Assembly (NCBI GenBank): GCA_030848705.1
Contig: CM061243.1
Span: forward strand, 113,918,674 to 113,982,673
Origin: Heracleum sosnowskyi
Lineage: Eukaryota; Streptophyta; Magnoliopsida; Apiales; Apiaceae
Reading direction: 5' to 3'
Length of the DNA: 64,000 bases
Shown here one piece after another: positions 1 through 13,074 of this stretch (its first letter is position 1; every line of letters starts with the position of its first letter). A program made the translations under genes and the position numbers. Under the pieces are notes generated by a model. That model did not search any database. It was not told the DNA's origin and saw nothing but the letters and a program-made list of their open reading frames with translations.

Positions 1-299
1 TTGAATACAACGAACCCCGAAGGGTGAAGGGTTGAAACCCCAGAAAATTCGAGGAAGTAGAGCTCAGAACGAGCTCCGATTCGATATACTGGAAGCTCAA
101 AATTAAAGAAACGAGTGAAATGTTATGTCTATCTTCGTTCATGAAGACCCCTCAATGTGTTTATTACTTTTCATGATCCAATCATGAATAATAAATAAAC
201 AAAGCATATGTCACAAGCACAAATTAAAACAAAGCCCTAACCCGCGGATCGACCCAAATTTGAATCATTATTTTGCAAAATCATGTATCAGTATACACA

Positions 300-960
300 C
301 GACCCAAATTCCTGGTCGAAAAATGTGAGGTCGAAAAAGACCCAAGTTGAACTCGAAGATTTCTGGTCGAATTTACACTTAAAATCAAGGTCGACATGTT
401 CAACCTCACTCCACTTCCTAGTCGAAAATGAATACTGGGAATGAGATCGAAATAATACTAATTCCTGGTCGAAAATTTGAGGTCGAAAAAGGCCTAAACT
501 TTCTGGTCGAAGTGTTCGACCTCAACACTGTTCTGATCGAAATTAAGCTATAATTCCTGCTCGAAAATGCAAAGAAATGAGGTCGAAAATTTGAGGTCGA
601 AAAAGACCTAAATTTTCTGGTCGAACTGATCGACCTCATTCCAGTCCTGGTCGAAAATGACCTAGGATTCCTGGTCGAAAATCCAGGTCGAAATAGCCTG
701 GATTCCTGGTCGAAAATTCCTGGTCGAATTTATACTAAATTTTCTGATCGAACTGATCGACCTCATTCCAGTCCTGGTCGAAAATGACCTAGGATTCCTG
801 GTCGAAAATCCAGGTCGAAATAGCCTGGATTCCTGGTCGAAAATTCCTGGTCGAATTTATACTAAAATTCCTGGTCGAACCATTCGACCTCACCCCAGTC
901 CTGGTCGAAAAAGACCTAGAATCCTGGTCGAAAATGACCTAGAATTCTGGTCGAAAAAAC
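300..960. repeat. degenerate short repeats with core CCTGGTCGAAAA
   Basis: The core CCTGGTCGAAAA and its shorter form GGTCGAAAA recur throughout, spaced irregularly by about 15-40 bases. A larger unit containing the paired phrases GATCGACCTCATTCCAGTCC and CCAGGTCGAAATAGCCTGGA is duplicated at about 628-735 and 750-855. The minus-strand reading frame here is only a translation of the repeats. Confidence 0.75.
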
Positions 961-997
961 CTCAAAATGAGGTCTAAAAGACCTCAAAATGAGTTTT

Positions 998-1151
998 AGG
1001 AATAAATGTTAAAAATACCTGTGGGTACATGGAAATTCCTAAAAATATTAGGAATAATTATTAAAAATACCTGTGGGTACATGAAAATTCCTAAAATATT
1101 AGGAATAATTATTAAAAATACCTGTGGGTACATGGAAATTTCTTAAATATT
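998..1151. repeat. three tandem copies of a 51-52 bp unit
   Basis: Units begin at 998, 1050 and 1101, each starting AGGAATAA and containing ATACCTGTGGGTACATG. They differ by a few substitutions and lie inside the retrotransposon 3' region, about 215 bp before its LTR. Confidence 0.85.
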
Positions 1152-1365
1152 AGGAATATTTCATATAAATGTCAAATTAGCCTCGAATAAGGCAACAATC
1201 GTCGTAAATGTGTAGGTCGCTCCACACTTTGCAATAAGGCGATACTTGTGAAACACTGGTGTAAATAAAGTTCTAGGTAAAGGATAAAAAGACCCCGAAT
1301 CTTGAAAAAGGTCAATATAATTTCTACGAAAACTTGAAAAGTTTTCCTAGAAATTGGGGGGCAAA

Positions 1366-1872
1366 TGATATGGGCTAAAAATAACCCTAGATATGTAATT
1401 AATGATATATTAATTAGACCTAGTTCGGTCCAAGAATTAGGCCCGATAAAAAGGCCCGAAACCCTAATCATTTATTAATTTCGTAATTAATAAATAAGGG
1501 AAATTACCAGCTCATTAAATGAGTCCAAAGCATATTAAACTCTTCAAGAATCAGCAATCAAGACACACAAACCAACTAGGAGTCAGTCTCCTACAAAATA
1601 GGATTCACAATCCTGATCTAAGAAGGTGACTTGGCCCCCAAGTCACCTAATTCTATTCTAAATGCAAGGCTCCTGACGCCTATATAAGGACCCTGATCCT
1701 ACAATCAGAACTACGTTTTTTGGCTTGATTCTCTACATAACAGAGATACGTAGGCATCTTGTGAGGACCTGTTTAGTCACGAACCACGAGAGCAGCCATA
1801 AAGACACGATTGTCCACCATCATTCATTGAATACAGCCGTCAACATCTAAATCTACATTTCATTCCATAACA
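1366..1872 (+). mobile_element. 3' LTR of the retrotransposon (about 507 bp)
   Basis: The start is fixed by TG directly after the polypurine tract (TGATATGG at 1366). The proposed end is CCATAACA at 1872, which nearly mirrors the start (TGATATGG against TGTTATGG). A TATA box (TATATAAGG, 1681-1689) is followed by a transcribed-looking leader, as expected of an LTR promoter. The matching 5' LTR and target duplication cannot be checked here, so the 3' boundary is tentative. Confidence 0.6.
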
Positions 1873-2012
1873 TAGGGGTAAAATCGTAACTTCACAAGAA
1901 TTAAAATGGCAAACTTTGCCCTTGTGTTGGCCTATTATATATAGTAATAGATTGAAACTTCGGCCACCAAAATGCAAAATGAGATTAAGTATGACCAAAA
2001 ATTTGCAATTTA

Positions 2013-4920
2013 CTCCCAAAAAAATTATAGTTAAAAATTTGATATTTATTATATTTTACACGCTCAATTTAATATTTGTTTATATTGAGTTATAAAAGTT
2101 AGATTTTGCCAATTTTATAGTCCACATGAAATTCACAAAATAATCTTTAATTTAGTTGTGGTTTAATAGTTCTTTTTCAATTAAAAACTATTCTAAAACT
2201 AAAAAGAGAATAAAGTGACGAAATTTAATGTTGAGAATTCTATTCGATTTAGGAAATCTACTTATATGTAGTTTAGATTATTAGAATATCCTTTATTAAC
2301 CAAATACAATTTTTAATGTTAAATCTAACGGTTTTCACCTAAATATTTAAGATTAAAAGATTTTTATTATTTTGGTATTAAATGAGTTTTCTTTATTTAA
2401 TTACAACTATTTTTTTGTTTTGACTTTTCGGAAAATCCAATCCAAATATAATATCTTTTAACTTATATCATTTTTAGATAATAACTTCTTTTTATATGAT
2501 ATAATCTTTATCATCTATTTTTAAAAGTATTGGATCTAACGGTTGAGAATGTTTTGGCGGTATTTAAGACCAAACTACCAGGATAACATCATTAATTTTT
2601 CTTAATATTTATAAAAAAAAATTAATTTTTAATTTTATTAAATATTTATTGCTAAAATATAATATACTCTTTTTTGTAATATGTTAATGATGCGGGAACT
2701 TTGAACTTTTGAGAAAATAAATTATCAATTAAAATATAACTTTTTTTGTAATAGTTCTTCTTTTAATGTAGTACACGACGATCAAAATTCTGTATAAAAT
2801 TCATTTTTTATAGTATATCCCGTAAATATCTATTTTATTATATTAAAGACGAAATAATGAAAGATTCCTTATAAGTCTTGGTCGTTTTGTTTGATCACTC
2901 AATCCATAATCGTTGGATCTTTCAAATTAAATTATTGAGAAAGGTTAGATATAACAGTAAAATTATTATGTAGAATGATCTAAGGTTTGAATCTACCAAC
3001 AACATATTAAAATTTAAAGTTTTTTTTTTTGAAAAATAAGATTTTTTTTCATTTTTTTTCTTGTTGACATAGGTTATTTGATAATATTTTTTGTAAAGTA
3101 CGATTTTTCAGAAAAATACTATACTAATTGATTAACAAACTTTTAAAGTTTCGAATTTAATAATTTACAATGTATATAGGTTTAAAAAGTTAAGAGTCTA
3201 AAATTTCAAAATACGATTTTTTATTTAATTTGAATATAGTCCTGCTAACAATGAAATTATGTCTCTATGAGTTCTTATAAAACAAAATCACCATTTGCGT
3301 ATAATTTATTATTTAATAATAAATAATATTTGATTAGTTATGATCTAAAACTTAATAAAATAGGATAAAAAATATGCACAATTTTATAAATTTTTTTATA
3401 ATATTTGGTTTAAATTATCAAAATAGACTTTTTAGAATTTAAATATAATCCTATTATTAATAAAATACACTTTTTTAATATTTGATCTAACTATTTACAT
3501 TTATTTAGTTAAGATCTAATGGTCCTTATTAATTTGGTTGTCCAAAGACTGTACGACCAAAATTTTGGTTCTCTATGAAAATTTTGGGTCTATCCTGAGT
3601 TTTAGAAATTGAATTTTGACGATTTTACAACTCATGCGAAACTAACGAAATTATCTTTAATTTAATGATGGTTTAATAATTATTATCTAACTTAACCAGT
3701 TGACCTACCCATAAACCGAAAACAAAGGATGGTTAAGAATTTTTACATAAAGAATTCAATTCAATATAGAAAACCAATTTATAACTGGTTTAAATTATCA
3801 AGCCACACTTCTTAGTATTTAAATGTAATCCTACATTTAATCAAATACACATTTTAATATAAGTATTATATTCAAAATTATCATTTATGAATATGAAAAC
3901 CCTCAATATTTTAATAATATTTTGATATTATCCTTTTATGTTTGTTATATGTAAAATAGTATAATTATAATTTGGATTAATCAAATTGTTATGTTCCTTA
4001 AAAACAATTGTTCAAATTTATTCATGTTTAAATTTATTCATGTACAGAAGTTCTCCTAGTATGATATACATGAGCATTATACTGATAATTTTTAATATTG
4101 TAATCGATATGAATTGTTATATTGATATTTGGTTTAATAATTATTATCTAACTGAAACTATACATAAATTCGAGAGAAAAGATATTTAAGATTTCTTACA
4201 TAAAAAAATTTAAATTATTGAAATACACTTTTTAGTATTTAAATATAATTTTATTATTAATCAGATACACTTTTTAATATTAGATCTAACAATTCTCATC
4301 GATCTATTTAAAATCTAACTATAATTATTAATTTGGTCGTATGGTGATTGTACATGGACCAGATCGATTTTAATTTTTTCTTAAATTGATTTTAATATTT
4401 TATTGAAATAAACATAGAATTTATAAATTTAAAAGAATTAGGAAAAAAATTAAATTGGTGCTACAATAATTAAAAAAAAATATTTATTAAAATTTAGATA
4501 ATCACTTTACTGTTTGGACTCTATCTTGAGTTTTAGACAACAGATTTTAACGATTTTATAGCCCACGCGAAGCTAGCAAAAGTATCTTTAATTTAATGAT
4601 GGTTTAATAATTATTATCTAACTGGAACTATCCATAAACTAAAAAGAAAAGATAATTACGATTTTTTACATAAAGATTTCTATTAAATATAGAAAACTCA
4701 TTTATAATTGGTTTAAATTATCAAAATACATCTTTTAGTATTTAAATACTATCATATTATTAATCAAATACAATTTTTAATATTATATCTAACGGTCCTC
4801 ATCTATTTGAATATTTATAGTTTTATAATGCAACGAATCGTATACTTTTGGTAGCACAGAGACCAACCAAAGTTTTGGATAAGATCTCCCTTACGCTTAT
4901 TATATATAAGGAGTTAATTT
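2013..4920 (-). mobile_element. AT-rich Helitron-like element, inverted copy (left arm)
   Basis: Read on the minus strand from about 4918, this stretch follows the element at 5785-9653 block by block: its start AATTAACTCCTTATATATAA, the 4370-4540 block (matching 6470-6570), 3900-4080 (6780-7060), 3300-3400 (8110-8220), 2930-3240 (8270-8600) and 2013-2330 (9170-9480). Two internal stretches of the other copy, about 7220-7600 and 7800-8110, are missing. The copy stops at 2013 before reaching the hairpin and CTAG terminus, so its 3' end is lost. No coding capacity is seen; the short reading frames are chance. Confidence 0.7.
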
Positions 4921-5784
4921 GTACTTGGACTTCGAAATTTCTATGCAATGGATTTTAACCTTTAATCATGCAAATTTTATAATATTAATATTTTATATTC
5001 TATTTTTCAATTTCTTTTCGAGTTTTATAATTTTAAATATTAAAGAAAATAAAATATATAAAAGTAGAATATGTGTTAAACTTTATATAGGAGAAGAATT
5101 CAATTTATAAAAAATATATAATTAAAAGTTCTATTGTAAGTAGAATATGTATTTGTAAGGCGTAATTAATTAGAGTTCTATTGAAAGTAGGATAGGCGTG
5201 CGAATGTATAAAGGAGAAGAATTCGAATTTATGAAGTTAGAACTTCGCTCCCTTAAGTGGAGCCTCTAAGACCGTCTCAATTTATTTTTATAATTTTAAA
5301 CAATAATAAATAAGAAAATATTCATTTTACATACTAGAAGTAGAATTATAGTTAGAATTTATAGAGGAGAACACTTCAAATTTACAAGAAAGACATAAAA
5401 TTAAAAGTTCTATTCGAAGTAGAATAAGTATTTGTAAGGTGTAATTAAGAGTTATATCAGAAGTATGATAGGTGCGCGAATTTATAAAAGAGAAGAGTTC
5501 AAATTTATAAAGTTGGAACTTCAGTCCAAAATGAGAGCGGCTTGAAACGTGTTTAATGAAAAGATGACTCAAATGGAAAAGATCGTATTAGAATTTGATA
5601 TTGATGTCATAAATTTTATTTTATTTTTAGGTTTCAATTTTTATTGATGAAAATTATTATACAAGTATTCATAACATATGTTAAAGTTGGGGGTTTCGGT
5701 TTTAATGAGAGTGTGGAAAATCGTATTTAACAAGCGCACAATTCATTAAAAAAGTTCATGTTAATGGTTAAAATTTAATACTGA
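4921..5784. repeat. spacer between inverted arms, with an internal tandem duplication
   Basis: This is the loop of the large inverted repeat. It holds two diverged direct copies of a roughly 250-bp unit (about 5000-5250 and 5310-5530), both with GTAAGTAGAATATGTATTTG-like and GTGCGAATTTATAAA-like phrases, and each ending near GTTGGAACTTCAGTCC or a variant. No gene is seen. Confidence 0.6.
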
Positions 5785-8700
5785 TGATCTAATTAACTCC
5801 TTATATATAATAAGCGTAAAGGATATCTTATCCAAAACTTTGGTCGGTCACTGTACTACCAAAATTATATGATCCGTTGGATTATAAAATTATAAATATT
5901 CAAATAGATGAGGACCGTTAGATATAATATTAAAAATTGTATTTGATTAATAATAGGATATTATTTAAATAATAAAAGGTGTATTTTGATAATTTAAACC
6001 AATTATAAATAGATTTTCTATATTGAATAGAAATCTTTATGTAAAAAATCGTAATTATCTTTTCTCTTTAGTTTATGGATAGTTCCAGTTAGATAATAAT
6101 TATTAAACCATCATTAAATTAAAGATAATTTTGTTAGCTTCGCGTGGGCTGTAAAATTGTTAAAATCTGTTGTCTAAAACTCAAGATAGAGCCCAAACAA
6201 TAAAATGATTATCTAAATTTTAATAATTATTTTTTAATTTAAACCAATTATAAATAGGTTTTCTATATTGAATAGAAATCTTTATGTAAAAAATCGTAAT
6301 TATCTTTTTTCTTTAGTTTATGGATAGTTCCGGTTAGATAATAATTATTAAACCATCATTAAATTAAAGATAATTTTGTTAGCTTCACGTGGACTGTAAA
6401 ATTGTTAAAATATGTTGTCTAAAACTCAAGATAGAGCCCAAACAGTAAAATGATTATCTAAATTTTAATAATTTTTTTCCTAATTCTTTTAAATTTATAA
6501 ATTCTATGTTTATTTCAATAAAATATTAAAATCAATTTAAGAAAAAATTAAAATCGATCTGGTCCGTGTACGACCACTATAAGACCAAATTAATTATTAC
6601 AGTTAGATCTTAAATAGATCAATGAGAATTGTTAGATCTAATATTAAAAAGTGTATCTGATTAATAATAGAATTATATTTAAATACTAAAAAGTGTATTT
6701 TGATAATTTAAAATTTTTCTATGTAAAAATTCTTAAATATCTTTACTCTTTAATTTATGTATAGTTCGAGTTTAATAATAACTGTTAAACCAAATATCAG
6801 ATAACAATTCATATCGATTACAATATTAAAAATTATCAATATAATGCTCATGTATATCATATAACAATGATACATGTGGACCCTGCGTTATAAGAGACTT
6901 AGGCATGTGCATGAATAAATTTAAACATTTTTCTTCTGAAAGAACATAACAATTTGATTAATCCAAATTATAATTATATTATTTTACATATAACAAACAT
7001 AAAAGGATAATATCAAAATATTATTAAAATATTGAGGGTTTCATATTCATAAACAATAATTTTGAATATAATACTTAACCATCTTTTCTTTTCGGTTTAT
7101 GGTAGGTCAACTGGTCAAGTTAGATAATAATTATTAAATCATCATTAAATTAAAGATAATTTCGTTAGTTTCACATGGGTTGTAAAATCGTCAAAATTAA
7201 ATTTCTAAAACTCAGGATAGAACCCAAATAGTAAAGTGAGTATCTAAATTTTAATAAATATTTTTTTATAATTGTAGCATCAATTTATTTATTTTTCCAC
7301 TAATTCTTTTAAATATAGAAATTTTATATTTCTTTCAATAAAGTATTAAAATAAATTAAGAACAAATTCAAATCGATAAAGACTATAATAATATGAGAAT
7401 AAAATTTTATATAATAATAACATAATTTTTATTTTGTTTAATAATTTTAAAGTAATAATGTATTTTAAAATTTTATATACACTATAAATAAAACCGAAAC
7501 ATTAAAAGTAAAAGCAGTAAGATACTTATATCAGTATGTACTTGATACCCTTATTATATTAAACTCTTTTATATAATAACATTATAGTGATTTATCCAAA
7601 ATTTTGATCGTGACAACCAAATTAATAAGGACTTTTAGATCTTAACTAGATAAATAAAAATCGTTTAATCAAATATTAAAAAAGTGTATTTTATTTATAA
7701 TAGGATTATATTTAAATTCTGAAAAGTGTATTTTGATAATTTAAACCAAATATACCAAATATAAATAAGTTTTCTATATTGAATAGAATTCTCCATGTAA
7801 AAAATTCGTGACTTTCTTCCATGGACAATTCTAGTTAGATAAAAATTGTTAAACCATCTTTTAATTAAAAATAATTTAATTATCTTCAAGTGGGGTGTAA
7901 AATCGTCAAAATCTGATTTTTAAAACACAAGATAAAGCCCAAATCAGTAAAGTGAGTATTTAAATTCTAATAATGATTATTATGTCATCATTATTTTAAC
8001 GCCAATTTAATTACTTTTTTCTAACTATTTTAAATTTAGAAATCTATGTTCAAAAATTAAAATCAATCTAAGAAAAATTCAAATAAACAAAGAATATAAT
8101 AATACGAGGATAAAATTTTATAAAACTGTGCATATTTTTTATCCTATTTTATTAAGTTATAGATCATAACTAATCAAATATAATTTATTATTAAATAATA
8201 AATTATACGCAAATGGTGATTTTGTTTTATAAGCACTCATAGAGACCTAATTTCATTGTTAGCAGGACTATATTCATATTTAAAAAAAAACCGTATTTTG
8301 AAATATTAGACTCAGTTACAAAACAAACCTAACCTTTTTAACCTATATACATTGTAAATTATTAAATTCGAAACTTTAAAAGTTTGTTAATCAATTAGTA
8401 TAGTACTTTTCTGAAAAATCGTACTTTACAAAAAATATTATCAAATAACCTATGTCTGAAAGAAGAAAAATGAAAAAAATTCTTTTTTTTTTTCAAAAAA
8501 AACCCTGTAAATTTTAATATGTTGTTGGTAGATTCAAATCTTAGATCATTCTACATGATAATTTTACTGTTATATGTAATGTTTCTCAACAATTTAATTT
8601 GAAAGATCCAACGATTATGGATTGAGTGATCAAACAAAGCGATCACACTTATAAGAAAGCTTTCATTATTTAGTCTTTAATATAATAACATAGATATTTA

Positions 8701-9653
8701 CAGGATATACTATAAAAAAATGAATTTTATACAGGATATATATTAATTGATAATTTATTTTCTCAAAAGTTCAAAGTTCCCGCATCATTAACATATTACA
8801 AAAAAGAGTATATTATATTTTAGCAATAAATATTTAAAAAAATTAAAAATTAAAAAAATTATACATATTAAGAAAAATTAATGATGTTATCCTCGTAGTT
8901 TGGTCCTAAATACCGCAAAAAACATTCTCAACTTTAGATCCAATACTTTTAAAAATAGATGATCAAGATTATATCATATAAAAATAAATTATTATCTAAA
9001 AATGATATAAGTTAAAAGATATTATATTATGATTGGATTTTCCAAAAAGTTAAAACATAAAAATAGTTGTAATTAAATAAGGAAACCCATTTATAACCAA
9101 AATAATAAAAATCGTTTAATCTTAAATAGATAGGTGAAAACCGTTAGATTTAACATTAAAACCTGTATTTGGTTAATAAAAGTTATTCTAATAATCTAAA
9201 CTACATATAAGTTAAGTAGATTTTCTAAATCGAATAGAATTCTCAACATTAAATTTCGTCACTTTATTCTCTTTTTAGTTTTAGAATAGTTTTTAATTGA
9301 AAAAAAAACTATTAAACCACAACTAAATTAAAGATTATTTTGTGAATTTCATGTGAACCGTAAAATTGGTCAAATCTAACTTTTATAACTCAATATAAAC
9401 AAATATTAAATTGAGTGTGTAAAATGTAATAAATATCAAATTTTTAACTATAATTTTTTTTGCCTAAATCTTTTTTAACAATAATTTAATCATGTAAACT
9501 AATGACTTTTAAATATTAAAATATTCATAAATAAATATAATTATAAATATTAAAAAAACAATCGTGTGTTGCATCGTAATAAAAATATAATTAGAAACAG
9601 AATAATTATAAATAAAATTTAAGTAACCGTGCATCGCACGGACTATAAGCTAG
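5785..9653 (+). mobile_element. AT-rich non-autonomous Helitron-like element, most complete copy
   Basis: The 3' end has the plant Helitron layout: a perfect hairpin CCGTGC-ATC-GCACGG (9627-9641), eight bases, CTAG (9650-9653) and a following T. The shared 5' end of the three copies is AATTAACTCCTTATATATAA; the exact first base is unclear because a canonical TC start is not obvious. An internal unit of about 245 bp (5990-6230) is repeated at 6235-6475. At about 7555 a phrase resembling the 5' end recurs (AAACTCTTTTATATAATAAC then TTATCCAAAATTTTGATCG), suggesting a composite of related elements. There is no RepHel gene. Confidence 0.65.
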
Positions 9654-9732
9654 TATAAGATAAATATAGTATAGATTGAAGTTTTTTTATAAAAATTATG
9701 ATGTCGCCGTGGAACACGGCTTTATCAACTAG
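9654..9732 (+). mobile_element. second Helitron-type 3' terminus
   Basis: Only 79 bases after the first terminus, a perfect hairpin GCCGTG-GAA-CACGGC (9706-9720) is followed by eight bases, CTAG (9729-9732) and T. This looks like the end of an older Helitron into which the 5785-9653 element inserted just before its terminus. Its 5' end was not found. Confidence 0.6.
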
Positions 9733-10529
9733 TTAACTTAATCAAATACAATAAATCTAGTGCATTAACATCAATATTAATCAATAAAAATATTTTATCT
9801 TTTTATAACTATTTTTGTTATCTAATTTAATAACTATAGTAGACTCTTATTCAAATTAGTGATTAAATATATGTTCGGGGTGTAATAATAATTTTTTACG
9901 GAGTCATGCATATTGTTTTTGCATATTATCACGGTCAAAAGAAAAGTTATAAATTTTAAATTATAAAAATAAAAAAAAAATATTTTTTTTAAAATTTGAA
10001 TATATTATATGAGAATTAAAATTTATAACTTTTCATTTGATTTCATAAATTCAGGGTGTAGTTAATGTGAATTTAATAAATTTTGTTGATAATTCACAAA
10101 AAAATGCATTGAAATACGATACACGATAAATTCGATGACGAGTAAATCTTAATCATGAACCAAGTTGAAACCATTACATATAAAGACCAAATTTCAAGTT
10201 GAAATCATATGTAGGAAAAAACACTACATCATAAATAATCATATGCAATGCAGTCCTACTATTACTTGATATGAAAAATGTAGTATTAGGTCAAAGGTAA
10301 CGCACTTTGACAATCGCGTCTGTTAATGAATTCCAAAACCAATCCCAAACAAGTAATTTCGGGATACAATCAATATCAATACAACAGCCTAAACTCCCAC
10401 CAGTATTATAAAATTAGTAAATGTTACAGAAAAGTTGAGCTACTACTTAGTGTATGCGCTTATTAAAAAAAGATTCATCTCCTGCAAATTTGTTTATATT
10501 AAATAAAATATAAAAAGGAGTAAAGTGGT
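9733..10529. other. intergenic, nothing recognised
   Basis: AT-rich sequence with no reading frame of note, no repeat ends and no recognised motif. Confidence 0.6.
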
Positions 10530-11231
10530 TATAACAGCCCGACTTTTCGGATTATTATTCTAAATATGAAACTTAAATAAAATACATTTCTTTATTCAAT
10601 AAATACAAAATTGCACAAAAGTCAAATGCAGCGGTCAAACTTAATAATCAAAAATATAAAATCGGAGACGTAGCTCCACAATTCAATAATAAATTCGAAC
10701 ATATAAGAAATTTATTTCCATAAGTCTTTAAACAAATTCACATAGCAACACGAAATTGCAAAAGTCCACAGTCTTATTCTTACTTAGCTTCCACAACGAA
10801 TGAACCTGAAATGTTAGGAAAGAGGTGAGCTACACAGCTCAACAAGTAACAATTTGACTTACAGACATTCTCAAAAATCAGTGGGCGTTTTAATAAAACA
10901 GATTTCTCAAAATAATAATAAATTTTAAAAACCTTTACAAAAACAAATCCAGCCCAAAGTTTATATTTTCAAAACTAGAACAGAAACAGATTTAAAACAG
11001 AATTAAAACAGAAACGAAATTCTTATAAATAACCACAGTCTTGCTCTACGGCCACACTTTCCCAGTAGCCGGGATCTTATTCTTATTCTTATTCTTTCGC
11101 CACACTTTGCCAGTGACCGACATCTAAAGTTCAATAATTACGCCCCCTTAATAGGTATCTAAAGTTGCACATTTGTGCGCCTACTAAGGGTATCTAAGGC
11201 TAGTTCCGGAACTATAGCGTAAATTACGAAC
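10530..11231 (-). repeat. left LTR copy (3' LTR of minus-strand element)
   Basis: Nearly identical to 13753-14442. Its outer end reads TATAACAGCCCGAC where the other copy has TGTAACAGCCCGAC, so the terminal TG has mutated. It carries a duplicated CTTATT run near 11085-11095 absent from the other copy. The inner boundary is only where similarity stops, since no CA terminus is obvious there. Confidence 0.65.
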
Positions 11232-12182
11232 GGGTTCGAAACGTAGAGACTGAGGGATTCGAAGATTCTCGTATCTTATATCTTATACAGTTCGAAACAA
11301 TATTCTTATATCTTATACAAAATTTAAAGCAGAGTCAAAATATCTTTTCCGAAAATAAAAGTAAGTCAAAAAGTACTTACCTCAAAAGTGATCAAATACC
11401 GAAATCAATGCGAGCAAATCCTATAATTTTATTAAACCAATCAAAGTCAAATAATGTTCACACCACCTTAATAGAACTCATGTGACGCTTACATACAACT
11501 TACTCAATGAAATTTCAAAAATCAGACACCAAAACATCTTGCAAAATAGACCATTATTAACAAAATCAGTTATGACCAGTTCTAGAAATTGACCAATTAC
11601 TCTATGAAAATGACTTTATCTGAAAAAGTACAAAACATGAAAAATGTAGACAATTCCGAGACCTTTCCAGAATGATAAGGCTCGTTAAAAACAGACAAGT
11701 AACGAACTCAGAACATAGACATTTGCGGACTGCAGAACAGAATCAGCCGCTGATCAGGTTAGTATTTCGATGTTTAAGACATCGCAATCACAGAAATAGT
11801 CAGCGGAATGAAACACAAAGTGCAGAGGTCGAAAAGAGCTTTCCAGAATGGTATCGCTCGTAATTTTTGGATAAAGACTCAATTTACTATGAATTTTCAA
11901 AGTTAGACTTCTCAGTTTCAAAAACATACTGGCTGGTCAATAAATCCCATAAAACTCACGTTTCCAGACCGAATTTCAAAACACACAAAGAATCAAAGTC
12001 GTAGATAATTCAAATACCTTTTCAGATAGTCTAATATCATAAATTTCCGACAAATAACGAGTCAGATACGATATTTACAAGAATTCAGACTTTACATATA
12101 GTATACATACAAAATCGGAGTAGTTATACGAACATAATGGATAAAACAAAGAACTTATGGATATATATATATATATATATAT

Positions 12183-13071
12183 AGAGGATGGTTCAATGAG
12201 GAACTAATATATATGGGTAACTGAGTAACTAAATTGTAGCCTTCACATTCATTGTAAAACAACGATCCAGATTACTTGATGAGAATAACACGTTGGTGTA
12301 ACAGACGTTAGGAAACTGACATAAAAACACACTACTAAACATACTAGATATTGTTTATTTCTTTTTATTCTTATTGTTTTGTTTGTTTTTCCTCTCAAAT
12401 GCATTTATATATTTTAAAATTAAATGTTATTTTTTCTTGTTATATACTTGAACAAATCATTTTTATATATCTTATGTTCAATATTTTATAGAAAAGAACA
12501 CAACACAAAAATCTTATTTACATAACGTAAAAATATATAAATTACAGAACACAGAAAATAAATTACAGAACATATAGAAATAAAAAAAGTACAGAACATA
12601 TAAAAATTTAAATAACACAAAAAATTTAAAATATATATAAATATAAATAGAGGACACAAAACAATAAATTACAGAACATATAAAAAGTACAGAACATATA
12701 TATGAATACAAAACATTTAAAAATTTAAAGAACACAAAAAAATTGAAAGAAGTATATTAAAATACAGAACCCAGAAGATATAGAAAAAAAATTAGAGAAT
12801 AAAAAAATAAATAAAAAAACATTTATGAAAATATATAACAGAAAAATAATACAGAACAAATATAAAATTATGGAACAACTAAAGTTTATAGGAAAAAAAA
12901 TCATGTCATAATCATGAGTTTGTGTTTTTATGAAATAATTTCTAATTTTTAAATTCACGTGATCCATAGGTTAGACAGTTTGGTTTTGTATTATGCAGTT
13001 ACATTTAACAACTTAACGTGGAGTTAATAGTTACTAAGTTACCCAACTACAAGGTTACCCACTGAACCCTC

Positions 13072-13074
<3 letters not shown>
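12183..13074. mobile_element. (TA)n-embedded terminal inverted repeat element (Micron/MTN-like)
   Basis: The element sits between TA tracts (12162-12182 and 13075-13159). Its ends form an imperfect inverted repeat of about 46 bp: AGAGGATGGTTCAATGAGGA on the left against GGGGAGGGTTCAGTGGGTAA read inward from the right, both continuing to GGGTAACT.AGTAAC. The interior at 12500-12860 is a low-complexity run of ACAGAACATATAAAAA-like units, which explains the minus-strand frames there. Insertion within (TA)n resembles microsatellite-targeting elements such as Micron of rice; family membership is inference. Confidence 0.6.

Larger units (their letters stand above)
1..1365 (+). mobile_element. 3' internal part of an LTR retrotransposon (cut by window edge)
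   Basis: This stretch precedes a polypurine tract (TTGGGGGGCAAA, about 1354-1365) and a TG-starting LTR, so it reads as the non-coding 3' internal region of a plus-oriented LTR retrotransposon, probably Ty3/gypsy-like from the shape of its polypurine tract. No gag or pol reading frame is visible. It carries two repeat families listed separately. The 5' LTR and any coding region would lie left of the window. The superfamily is inference. Confidence 0.6.

Noticed and set aside
418..639. Minus-strand frame with repeating STRKFRPFSTSNFRP
   Set aside because: Translation of the GGTCGAAAA repeat family in the retrotransposon 3' region.
2013..9480. Inverted repeat as an assembly artefact
   Set aside because: The arms differ by many substitutions and by missing blocks, and a third diverged copy exists elsewhere, so a simple duplication error is unlikely.
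12514..12967. Minus-strand frames rich in Phe, Tyr and Ile
   Set aside because: Translation of an ACAGAACATATAAAAA low-complexity array in a non-coding element.
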